Positions 21,876 through 30,808 of a stretch of 64,000 nt of DNA are shown piece after piece. The stretch comes from Chaetoceros tenuissimus. Its lineage: Eukaryota; Bacillariophyta; Thalassiosirophyceae; Chaetocerotales; Chaetocerotaceae. Position 1 is the first letter of the stretch, and every line of letters begins with the position of its first letter. Under the pieces are notes generated by a model. It was not told where the DNA came from. It saw only the letters and a list, made by a program, of their open reading frames with translations, and did no database searches. Where the stretch lies: positions 620,001 to 684,000 of the forward strand of contig BLLK01000045.1 in the NCBI GenBank assembly GCA_021927905.1. The letters are read 5' to 3'. The position numbers were made by a program, and so were the translations under genes.

Positions 21876-22973
21876 TATTCTTTATGAAAGATGAATGATT
21901 CGTTTGTGTACTTCTCTAGATGAATGTGTCTATGTATGCTTGACACGATCCAAAGGTGTTTTCGTTGTACTTTGAAAAGAATTCGCACTCAATATTTTGT
22001 TTCTTTACTGCACAGAGTTCGTTCTGTCCCGATTCTTTTTGTGTTTGAAAGGATATGAAGTAAATTCACTCTTTGTCTACTTTCGACCAAGGCTGATGAA
22101 TCACTCCAATACGAATTACTATGTAGTAGCGCAATTACTTGCTCGTAGTGTAGTGAAGGTAGTGTAGTTTTCAAATTGGTCGTGACGTCGTGACAGAAGC
22201 CCAGCATTATTTTCACTTGCTATTTTGTGCTTCCGCTGACGAGTGATAACGTTGGTAACGCGCGCCCAGAGTTTGAAATTAAATCTCCCAAGTCGACGAG
22301 GTCAAACAGAGTGGCATTTAAAATATTTGAAATCAATTTGAATTATGATGATTCTTCATAAGAAGATGGTATAAATAAGTACATTTTTAAACTATTTCAT
22401 ATTTTCTATAATAATCATTGAAAAAGTTTTGCGATGCTTTTTGCAATGAAGATAAATTGAAAGTGCTTTAAAGTACCTATTAAAAATGAAAAATGCTGTT
22501 TCAAGCTAGCTAGCAATTTGCGTTTCAGTGCCTTTTTATATAATACCTAAGCCAAGCAAATTCGTAAATACCTGCTAGTTACAACCATCTTACAAATAGT
22601 GAATAGCTCTCAGCACCAATTCATTTATTTTGTCGTTCATTTTACTGTATTCATTTTTGTTCCTGAGATGACACGTCAGCATTTGTTTGAGGTCATGGAT
22701 ATGATGTGGTGCGGCAATTTTTAGTAAAATAAATAATTCTGACACCGTTGCGACATTCACCACGAATAACTTCCGATGAAAAAGATATCCCTTCATCATA
22801 GCCAACGATCACCTGCTGCGAAAGATCTTCTACTTGAACTTTGTTCTTTAGGTGATGGTTTTTCCTTCTTTTGCCTTTCATCACAAAATTTCTGCAGTAG
22901 CTGATACTTTGAAATTTCAAGTGTATTACAAGAGTCTCTTACTGAGAACTATAATAGTATTGTAATTATTGTC
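21876..22973. other. Intergenic region before first DUF6824-type gene
   Basis: This 1.1-kb AT-rich stretch follows the kinesin promoter. Overlapping minus-strand frames of 71-75 codons at 22590-22920 were considered and not called. A GTGACGTCGTGAC motif at 22182-22194 is a possible bZIP-type site near the kinesin start. Nothing else is supported. Confidence 0.4.
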
Positions 22974-23618
22974 ATGATCACGCCTACAGAAAGAGATATC
23001 CTTTCTGGAAAAGGAAAGAAGTGAGTGCACAAATCTCTAACATCGAACTTTTCAACTCTCTGATTCTCCCCATGTTGAATTTATAAACTGATCTTCTCTC
23101 TACATCAATCTAACGCCATTCCATATAACAATATTGCCTACCACCATAGTGTTTGCAACAGAGATGGAAACCAAAGGTTGCTTGCTTTGGCAAAAATGAA
23201 TATGGTAGACTACATCTCGACTACTTCAAAAAGAGAAAAAGCCCTTATCGTTGATCAAATCATTTCGACGATGAAGACGGAAGGGAGAAATTTCTTCAAA
23301 ATGGATAAAGCTACCAATGACTGGAAGATTGCTGATGAGAAAAGCATCCGTACGAAGATCACCCAGTGTATTCGCGATAGAAAAGCCAAGAAGTCTAGAT
23401 GCAGCAGTCCAGCTACTCTGGTCTCTGAGTCATCGTTAGATGCCGATGACGAAAGCCTTTTCTTCCCAGAGCTAAATGAGCTAGACGTCTTGATTGCAAA
23501 TGATATTGATACTGTCCATGTCACTACCCTGAACCAAATGGAGCACTTTGTATCCCAGTCAAGAGATTGGGATTCCATCCCATTTAATCCATCTATCTTT
23601 GACAATGAACATGTCTAA
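22974..23618 (+). CDS. DUF6824-type small protein, copy 1
   Basis: CDS joins 22974-23020 and 23150-23618 (171 aa) across a 129-nt intron. Exon 1 encodes TERDILSGKGK, equivalent to the DVLxGRGxG start of the diatom-expanded DUF6824 family. Exon 2 continues NRDGNQRLLALAK, an EKALIVDQIISTMKTEGR helix and DWKIADEKSIRTKITQCIRD, matching the family order GN..., EK..I, GRF, W, EK.QALR. The acceptor at 23149 was preferred because it gives the same join as the paralogue at 25130 (KGK-N-VCNRDGNQ versus RGK-D-ISNGDGNQ). The acidic C-terminus (~65 aa) is unique. Biochemical function is unknown; a nuclear or DNA-binding role has been guessed for the family but is not shown here. Confidence 0.7.
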
Positions 23619-25129
23619 ATTCTGCAAATCTTCGAGCATTAGTTAAAATTTGGATTGCAGCAACCTTGGTCCAAACTCGTGTCGCGTTGTAGCTTCGAGT
23701 AGTAGAGTCAATCGCACTTAATTAATGTTGTTCAAGACACTGTCAAAGCTGAACCCTCTACCAAACGTGACGCTGTTATTAAATATACATAAAATTTACA
23801 ACTCAACTTGATTCAAAATTCCAATCATTCTCTGGAAATCTTTTATAGACACAGGACAAGTTCGTATTGTAGCACTTCGCTTAGACGATACACAAATGGG
23901 TCAATTGCTTTGTGAATAGCTGTTCTTCTATTTAGGCTGCGTTGAATGAGAATGAAGGTAACATTACACAGCACGACGAAATACTGCATGCCTGCACTCT
24001 TCAAAAGTGCACCATCCTCACCACAATAACATTTTCATTTGAAGTTTAGATAATCTGGTGAGGCAAAATTATTTCGAAAAGTTCGATACAGAACAAAACC
24101 TAAGATGGTTTTCTCTTAATTATGATTAGAAATCTATTTGCCTTCGCAAAATATCGCAATGCAATCTATGAAGGCTATTGTAAACGATGTCTTTTACTAT
24201 TAAAGAGTGTGATGAAAGGTGCGCTCTATTGCTGTACAAGATTGAAATTGATATTGACAGAAACCTTTTCCAATCTAAGAACCAAATTATTCATTGAGTC
24301 CCACGTACAAATTTGTAAGTTCATAATTCGTATCCATCCATCTTACTTCAATTTCTACGCCTACGACGTTGCAACTGGCTAGACTTAAATACGATATGAT
24401 AAATATCAGTAGTATCACTGCCCTTTCTCGTGCAAACTATAAATTTATAATACCCTAGTCGTATCATTTATAAAAAGAACATTTATTCAAAAGCAATTGA
24501 AAGTCCTTTTGCTACATTCAAGAACAAACAGGAGATGCCCTCTTCAAGCATTTGTAATCGCTTGCCACTTGCGATTAGGAAACGGGCACTGATAGTATCC
24601 ATGACGAAGCATAGCAGGCTCGGAGTTGAGCAAAGATAGCCATCATGACTAAAAGAGGGAAGAGGCCCTTCGTTCGTACATAGAAAAAAGTATATTGATT
24701 CGCTCTTCAAAAGAGCAAGAAATTGAATGGAAGTTGCTACATCATAAAAAAGAAGTATCGCTTGCCCTTTGCGGATTTTCACTTTAGTAATCGGGTTGAG
24801 TAGAAGTCTGAGCATCAGGAATAATGAAGAAGCATCCCTCGGAGTTGAGCAATGAAACATGCGTGGGACTTGAGAAAGAGGCCCTTCTGTCACTATTTTA
24901 GATTTTAAACATGGCTAAATTCCCAAAACTCCGATGTTTAAAGTTTAAAAAAGTCATCGACAAAAATAACGACAGTGGTCACTTTCACTTCAAAATCCCA
25001 ACGAAGGATGCAACGTAGCTAAGATACGTTGTTTGATGTAGCTTCTTTTCATCGATGAAGATCGAACTTACGAGGAGAAAGCAACTTGAAGAATCACTGC
25101 TACATTTCATGAAATAGATCGTTACAAGC
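23619..25129. other. Gene-poor region between the two DUF6824-type copies
   Basis: The 1.5-kb AT-rich spacer begins with downstream sequence resembling that after copy 2: GTGTCGCGTTGTAG occurs near 23680 and again near 26091. It contains the diverged tandem repeat listed separately. A minus-strand frame at 24483-24893 lacks a natural ATG start and was not called as a gene. Confidence 0.45.
24491..24887. repeat. Diverged tandem repeat, two ~170-180 bp units
   Basis: Unit A (about 24491-24670) and unit B (about 24717-24887) share, in the same order, TTGCTACAT, CGCTTGCC, GAAGCAT, CTCGGAGTTGAGCAA and AGAGGCCCTT, with many substitutions between. In the minus strand both are open in one frame and give loosely similar peptides (GPL...CSTP...L). 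The duplication is therefore old and could derive from a coding exon, but no full gene is evident. Confidence 0.5.
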
Positions 25130-25957
25130 ATGACTATCATTAAACCTACGACACGTGATATAAAATTTGGTAGGGGAAAAGAGTAAGCAAACAATTTCAA
25201 TGTGTATTTTGAACTTCAAAACAAGTGATCTGCTCATTTGCGAAAGAATTACGGCTTCTTACTTCAAACTCAGCTTTGTATTTGTGCATTTGAAGTCATC
25301 CCCATCTAATGACATTTTAATATTCTTTCTAGCATTTCAAATGGAGATGGCAACCAAACTTTGATAGCTTTTGCAAAACAAAAAATGTTCAAGTATATTG
25401 CTAGTTGTTCTAAAAAAGAGAAAGCGCTTATTGTCAAGGAAATCATATCCATGCTAATGCAGGAGGGTAGAAACTTTTATGAGAAAAATACTGCTACAAA
25501 TGAGTGGCAGATTGCGAGCGATAAAAGGATTCATACAAAGATCACCCAGTGTATTCGCGACGTTACCCCAAAAAAGTTGCGCAAGCCAGCATGTTCCAGT
25601 CCAAAAACTGTGATTTCATGTGCTAAGAATAAGGTTACAAGTGAGTGGTATATTGTTAGGAAGAAAAGCATCCATGCAAAGGTCTCTCAAGACATTCGCA
25701 AGGTCACACCACAGCATTTCCGTAGCGAAGACAGATCCAAAGAATGTGGCAGCCCTAGAACTGTTGCTGTAAAATCACCTGATATTGACGAGGATATTTC
25801 TAGTGGAGCTCTGGAAGAGACCGGATTTATTTCTCCTATTCTCCCTCCTCTTGTATGTCGCAATAGCTCCGCCATGAAAGATAATTTCTTTGATAAATTG
25901 GAAGACATTGAAATGTTTGAGGAAGTCCTAGAACTCCTTCTCTTGGTTGAAGATTGA
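25130..25957 (+). CDS. DUF6824-type small protein, copy 2 with internal duplication
   Basis: CDS joins 25130-25182 and 25333-25957 (225 aa) across a 150-nt intron with a TTCTTTCTAG acceptor. Exon 1 ends in RDIKFGRGK and exon 2 begins ISNGDGNQTLIAFAK, the same exon design as copy 1. The domain core is EKALIVKEIISMLMQEGRNF, then NEWQIASDKRIHTKITQCIR. That last segment is repeated about 40 residues later as SEWYIVRKKSIHAKVSQDIR followed by VTP in both, so the W-to-IR half of the domain has been duplicated within this paralogue only. The C-terminus is acidic. The two genes lie ~2.2 kb apart in the same orientation and are best explained as a tandem duplication. Confidence 0.7.
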
Positions 25958-27130
25958 GCTTCAGAGAGTAATGAACTATGCATCGTTGAAAGAACATAGG
26001 ATAATGCAAATTGCATATTCTACAACACTTTCAGCTGTGATTGCAAATGAGTTCACCTCTAAAAGAAGAATCTCTGCAATACTATTTTTGTGTCGCGTTG
26101 TAGCAGAAAGGGCTCTCTTCAATCTTCAATATCCAAATTCATCTATGCCCTCTCCACGTGATGCTGTATTTCCAAATGATAAACTTAACAAACATCTTGA
26201 ATCAATTTTCACAATTGTCTGTATGATTTATGCCATTTCGTGTGTCAGAAGTTTCTCATATATTTTTCAAAATTGATAAAGAAAACAAGAAGATGCGAAC
26301 GAGCTTTCTCGCTAGCAAAAACATGCTTGTATAGGACGACTGAAAGCTGAAAAAGAATAACTCTTTCTTTTCAGTTCTCTTGACTTGTTGTATTCAAGAA
26401 CAAAATGGAACAAAACCTTGTTTTGCGCAATCTAACTTGGAGAATGGTGAGGGGTTTGAATAACAACTGTGCCAAACAATTCAATATGAATATATCAGAT
26501 CTTTGGCAAATAATCATTTGAGCCACCCATATTGGATGACTGGAAGAAGTGGAAGATCTCTCGAGAAATTCTGATGCGAAATGACCGAATCATAGCCAGT
26601 AACCATAAAAATGCTGCCGACTTTCATCTTTAAACCATATGCATAGTCGCCCAAATAGATTAATGCTAAAGAAAGGTCTTCCCATCAACCATCATTATCT
26701 ATGAGGAGTAAATACAAACTTGAGAGGATGAAAGGTATCTACTGAGCTTCGGTATTCGCATTCTTTGTAAAACTGGGATATTCAGGAAGGTGCGCCATCC
26801 AGTAGTAGCATCATCCTTCTTCTTCTTTCAAATTGTGGTGAATGTGTGATTGAATTGGAATTATCCAATAAAATTAGTCTCAGTCCCATGTAGCATGATG
26901 AAAAGGCTCATTATTTTACTCGTAAGTAATATAAAAACAAGTCAGTACTACAAACAACTTGCTTTTGCATTTCAAAAAGATTATTCTTTTTTCTATTATT
27001 CACTATTACTTCAAGCGGGTATGTGAATGACTGGGCCAACTGCTGACAAACTCACTTAGCTCTTTCTGATGAAGCTCTAAAAATTGAAAACAAACACATT
27101 ATTAGACTGGGATTATTCCTGATGACTTCG
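25958..27130. other. Intergenic region
   Basis: The 1.2-kb AT-rich stretch follows DUF6824-type copy 2. Part of the first 300 bp (near 26091) resembles sequence downstream of copy 1 and is probably 3' UTR. A plus-strand open frame at 25947-26276 has no recognisable domain. No other structure is supported. Confidence 0.4.
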
Positions 27131-27820
27131 CTAGAAATTGATACACGGATTTACTTCCATAAGGCAAAAGTAGCATACATCACAGTTAAAAGGACAAGTT
27201 GCTGTTGCGCAGTCAATGTCTCCTTTTTCGATCCGCCATGATGCCCCTTTACATTCACACGTGGACCAATCTGAACCGCAAGTATGATATAGATCTTTTT
27301 TCCTAATATTTGTTGATAGATTGAGTACATAGTATCATTAATATAAAACGCATGTCTTTAACACGATTTCCACGTACCAATAATAATCATAAGTCTCACA
27401 ATTTCCAAGGTCAAAAACCAATGTTGGTGACGATGATGGTATTGATGACGGACTAGCTGAAGTAGAAGGAACAAATGTTGGAGCTGCAGTTTCTATCTGC
27501 ACCTCTTCTTCGGTCTTTATTTTGCTTGTTCTCGAAAAGATTTGATTGTTTGTATCTGCTGTATTGACCACTTCTGATTTCTTTGACTTTGATCGTTTGG
27601 CTTTCTTTGACTTTGTGCTCTTTTTTGATTTAGTATTCCTTCTACTTCTATCATGATAAATTTGTCCATCTTCCATGATCGTAGAGCGAAGATTTTCCCA
27701 GTGTACTTCATTTTGTTCAATATCACTTCCACTAGTAGATCTCAAATTTGAGCTTGCGTCAGTGGTGGCAATGATATAAAGAAGCACTGAAAGTATTTTT
27801 TTCCACACGATTGCTGTCAT
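27131..27820 (-). CDS. Secreted Lys/Ser-rich, Cys-rich silaffin-like protein
   Basis: Exon 1 is 27820-27378 and exon 2 is 27302-27131 (204 aa), with a 75-nt intron (donor GTACGT, acceptor ATATTAG); the split Trp codon is restored in frame. The start was put at the internal ATG (27820) because it begins a good signal peptide (WKKILSVLLYIIATTDA). Residues 61-82 are a basic block of repeated KSKKS/SKKAK units, like the Lys-spaced clusters of silaffins and cingulins that direct proteins to silica. A Pro/Ser/Thr stretch follows (PTFVPSTSASPSSIPSSSPT), common in diatom wall proteins. Exon 2 adds nine Cys in ~50 residues (CGSDWSTCECKG, CPFNCDVCYFC). No homologue is named; wall association is inference from composition. 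Confidence 0.65.
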
Positions 27821-28091
27821 GTTATATTCTGTGTGAAATTTCAATTTGACAATACCTAGCTAGATCTAGTAACACTTTTTCCTGTGCAATCTGGTGAAAG
27901 AAATTTTACGGATGTGAATAGAAGTTCACCAAATGAATTAGGTATGGTTATCTACAAAACATGGAAGGAAATTTTGACTAGAATTTTTATTCAAAATGGT
28001 ACAGATTTTTATGCAAAGTCTTACGAATGAAAGTCTTCGAATAACTGTCTATATAACGTCTACAATAACTTTAAAATCCCCTTCCTCCAGT

Positions 28092-29225
28092 TTACTCGAA
28101 TGGCTTTGTTAGAGAACTCCTTGATAAAGTTGGAATAAGGGGCGGTCTATTGACCCGCGCAGGAGCTGGGTACTGATGAGAATTTATCGTAGGAGGTAGA
28201 GGGCAGTTTCCTGGATCAATTCTAGACACTCCCATCTGGGAATAGTAAGAATCTGCAGACTGCTCGTCTTGAATTTCTTTCATTCTTCTTGCTCTTGTCA
28301 TTGGACTTCTACTACGCATTCTCGTCATAATTTTCGATCCCAGACTACCTTCACTATTTCTTCTGGATCTGCCGCGGCTGGCAAATGTTGAGTCATCCCT
28401 TTCGTCAAAACTGTTGCCTCTGTCCAAAATTGATCCTGTTGACAAATTGGAAAAGCTAAATCCAATACTCCCAAAATCAGATTCCATATCATCATCATTA
28501 TACTCGTCTACCTCAGTTGGTGCCACTTTATTCCCAGCATTTTTTGCAATTTCGGTCATGATCTTATGTAGTGCACCAACATCGCCAGCGTTTCTTCCTC
28601 CCAACGCAAGCACAATGGATGACCTTTTAGTTGTCCATTTATCTAGTCGAAAGTTGCTCACCATCCTTTTGGTCCTTCCCTCTTTGATATATTTGGACTT
28701 GATAGGATATATTCTATATCCATCCATTGTATGACCAGGCTTATACCCATCATTCTTGAAATCTAATGCAAGCTTCACGAGGCCATTTCTCTCGCTTGTA
28801 GAGAGATATGGGTTTGCTGCCCATTCGTCAAAATCATCTTTGCCCCTAAAGAACAGAATGCGATTTTTTCCATGCACAATCCAGAATGTTGATCGCCATC
28901 TCTTTGTAAGTCGAGACTTTTTACTAAAGCGAGCAAGAACTTCTCCGCTATGTTTGACATCACTATAGGAAGGTAGAGTTGTTTTGACTTGGTCTGTTTT
29001 TCCCCATAATCTCATCTTTGTCACTTGGAGCGATGTTGGAAAAGGAGGCGGTGGAGCAAATTTCTTGTTGCCAAGTACGGATGATGATTGGGTGGAATCT
29101 TTATTACTCGTAATGCTACGGAATGAGGATGTTCTGGAAAGAGTAGATGGCGACCTTTCCAGAGTAATGTATTGGATACTACTAGATATCGTCGTGAGAC
29201 CTTGCACGCTACCGTTGTCCGTCAT
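28092..29225 (-). CDS. PH-like domain protein
   Basis: Using the first true ATG (29225) the protein has 377 aa; the frame stays open a little further upstream, so a 5' exon is possible. A pleckstrin-homology-like core lies at about residues 90-230: SGEVLARFSKKSRLTKRWRS, FWIVHGKNRILFFRGKDDFD, then YRIYPIKSKYIKEG and FRLDKWTTKRSSIVLALG, ending in a helix (ALHKIMTEIAKNAG). This is the strand-rich order of PH domains with the C-terminal helix. Flanks are Ser/Arg-rich and disordered, with SRSPMTRARR-type sites that could be phosphorylated. A membrane-phosphoinositide role is only inferred from the fold. Confidence 0.65.
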   Translation of the reverse strand: MTDNGSVQGLTTISSSIQYITLERSPSTLSRTSSFRSITSNKDSTQSSSVLGNKKFAPPPPFPTSLQVTKMRLWGKTDQVKTTLPSYSDVKHSGEVLARFSKKSRLTKRWRSTFWIVHGKNRILFFRGKDDFDEWAANPYLSTSERNGLVKLALDFKNDGYKPGHTMDGYRIYPIKSKYIKEGRTKRMVSNFRLDKWTTKRSSIVLALGGRNAGDVGALHKIMTEIAKNAGNKVAPTEVDEYNDDDMESDFGSIGFSFSNLSTGSILDRGNSFDERDDSTFASRGRSRRNSEGSLGSKIMTRMRSRSPMTRARRMKEIQDEQSADSYYSQMGVSRIDPGNCPLPPTINSHQYPAPARVNRPPLIPTLSRSSLTKPFE

Positions 29226-29530
29226 ATTCTTATCTCTGGTCTCCCTATCTCGTTTTCGTATTTTCAATGGAGGTTTGGAGATGTGGTATCAGATGGCAAT
29301 TTCAATTGAAATTGATCTTTTCAGCATCAAGCATCCAAGCGCTTTCCGTTGAAAGTGTGAGTGATTCATAAAAATTCTATTTTAGCTAGTTAAATATCGC
29401 TACAGTTTGCTAAATTAGTTTGAGGAAAAAATAGTCTCAATTTTCCTCGTTTAAGTTCCAGTTTCAAAACGAGGGAAGGAAAGTTTAAATTAATCGACTG
29501 AAATTGAGGGGATCATCACATCATACTAGT
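29226..29530. other. Short intergenic region
   Basis: About 305 bp separate two minus-strand genes, holding the presumed promoter of the PH-like gene and the 3' end of the methyltransferase-like gene. No repeat or RNA gene is seen. Confidence 0.4.
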
Positions 29531-30391
29531 TTATCTCCTCTTTTTGAAACCGTTATATTGCGCACACCAAATTCCTTGACATGTATCCGCTGTAACATCG
29601 GGTTGAAATTGAACGGACCATGCTCCTACATCATTTACCGACCATAATATATCACCTTTATCGTCATATACTTTGAAGGCTTGCTTCAACCAATAATCGT
29701 TCTGTATATTGACGGGTGCAAATAATCTACCTGTTTCAGGTGTCAACATATATTTCGCATAGTATCTGGCTTTTCTATCATTAATGCCAAAGTTAAAAAC
29801 AATCACGTCAAATTTTTCCATTTTATTTGCTCTCCAAACATCTTGCACATATCTTTCGTCATCTAGCTCGTAAAATTTGATATTTGAAGGAAGGTCTTTC
29901 TCATTTACGTTTTCATCCCAAGCTTTTGATGACCAATCTATAGCTTCAATCTGAAAAGGCTGCTGATTCTTAAATCCCATATTATACAACGTCTGAGTAG
30001 AAACGCCAGCTCCTGCTCCGGCATCTAATATCCTAGCAGTGCGACCATCTTTCTTCGCTTTCTCGAGAGATTCAGAAATATATGAAGATTGTATCGAGTC
30101 ATATACTTCCTTTGGACTTATATTTGTGTCTCTTGAAGCTGTGATTGAGTTTGTATATTCTTCCTTTCCATATCCGTCTGTAAAAATTTTGGGTAGCTGA
30201 GTTTGTGAATTATCAGACTCGATTCCTTCAACAACTGTAGGTAATAATAGGATAGATGCTACTGTTGCCGAGGCATGCTTCTCGTTAAACAATAGATTTG
30301 AAATGAAATTTCGTCGTTGTTGTGGCTGATTCAAGTTCCATGATTCTGCTCTTGGTGATAGGAATAACAAGAGCAGACATATCTTTTTCAT
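29531..30391 (-). CDS. Plastid/secretory methyltransferase-like protein
   Basis: Single exon, 286 aa. The N-terminus has a signal peptide (MKKICLLLLFLSPRAES-W). It is followed by QRRNFISNLLF and a second hydrophobic stretch ending VVEG, resembling a twin-Arg thylakoid-lumen signal behind a plastid presequence. The body is a class I methyltransferase fold: motif I ARILDAGAGAGVSTQTL, acidic IEAIDWSS, FYELDDERYV, and motif IV FDVIVFNFGIND. The C-terminal half is Trp/Tyr-rich without a family signature. Substrate unknown. It is divergent from phytoene desaturase across a 417-bp shared upstream region, so the two could be coordinately expressed (inference). Confidence 0.7.
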   Translation of the reverse strand: MKKICLLLLFLSPRAESWNLNQPQQRRNFISNLLFNEKHASATVASILLLPTVVEGIESDNSQTQLPKIFTDGYGKEEYTNSITASRDTNISPKEVYDSIQSSYISESLEKAKKDGRTARILDAGAGAGVSTQTLYNMGFKNQQPFQIEAIDWSSKAWDENVNEKDLPSNIKFYELDDERYVQDVWRANKMEKFDVIVFNFGINDRKARYYAKYMLTPETGRLFAPVNIQNDYWLKQAFKVYDDKGDILWSVNDVGAWSVQFQPDVTADTCQGIWCAQYNGFKKRR

Positions 30392-30808
30392 GATTCTTCG
30401 TTCGAAGGGATGTAATGTTTCTTAATCAAAAAAATAATGTTTTTCAATGACGAAAACCACCTAACATATGGCATATGGACATAACAAGCGTACTAGTCTA
30501 ACTCGTATTATTGTAAAAAGGAAGAAGGAAGAAAGATGAGGCGAAAAAAGGGAGCGAAGAAGGGATCTCGTGTTGGCGCGGAAAAAAGATAGATACAGAT
30601 TCAACCTAGGTTAGGCCATTTATGATTGGTGAGTACTACTCGTAAGTGCGTACTACCACTCAGTCAGTGATACTGATTCAACGTGTTTTGCCTTCTGTTT
30701 CTCCACATCACATCAACACCATTTCTTTGTTCGACTTTTGTATCCACTTACTCAACTCTAGCTCATATATTGATACTCTCTTTCAGAACCTTTGAGTTAG
30801 TATAAAAT
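30392..30808. other. Divergent promoter region of the methyltransferase-like and phytoene desaturase genes
   Basis: The 417-bp spacer separates two divergent plastid-related genes. It contains pyrimidine-rich leader sequence before the phytoene desaturase ATG. I could not identify specific binding sites. Confidence 0.45.

Noticed and set aside
22590-22920. Overlapping minus-strand small ORFs upstream of DUF6824-type copy 1
   Set aside because: Two frames overlap, neither shows a domain, and resemblance to the 24483-24893 frame is too weak to defend.
24122-24382. 86-codon plus-strand ORF
   Set aside because: No domain, composition like surrounding AT-rich spacer, no splice context.
25947-26276. 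109-codon plus-strand ORF after DUF6824-type copy 2
   Set aside because: Overlaps the stop region of copy 2 and partly matches downstream sequence of copy 1, so it is probably 3' UTR.
26884-27058. Possible tiny secreted peptide gene starting MMKRLIILL with a GTAAGT donor
   Set aside because: No continuation exon gives a convincing protein; the reading frame stops soon after any plausible acceptor.
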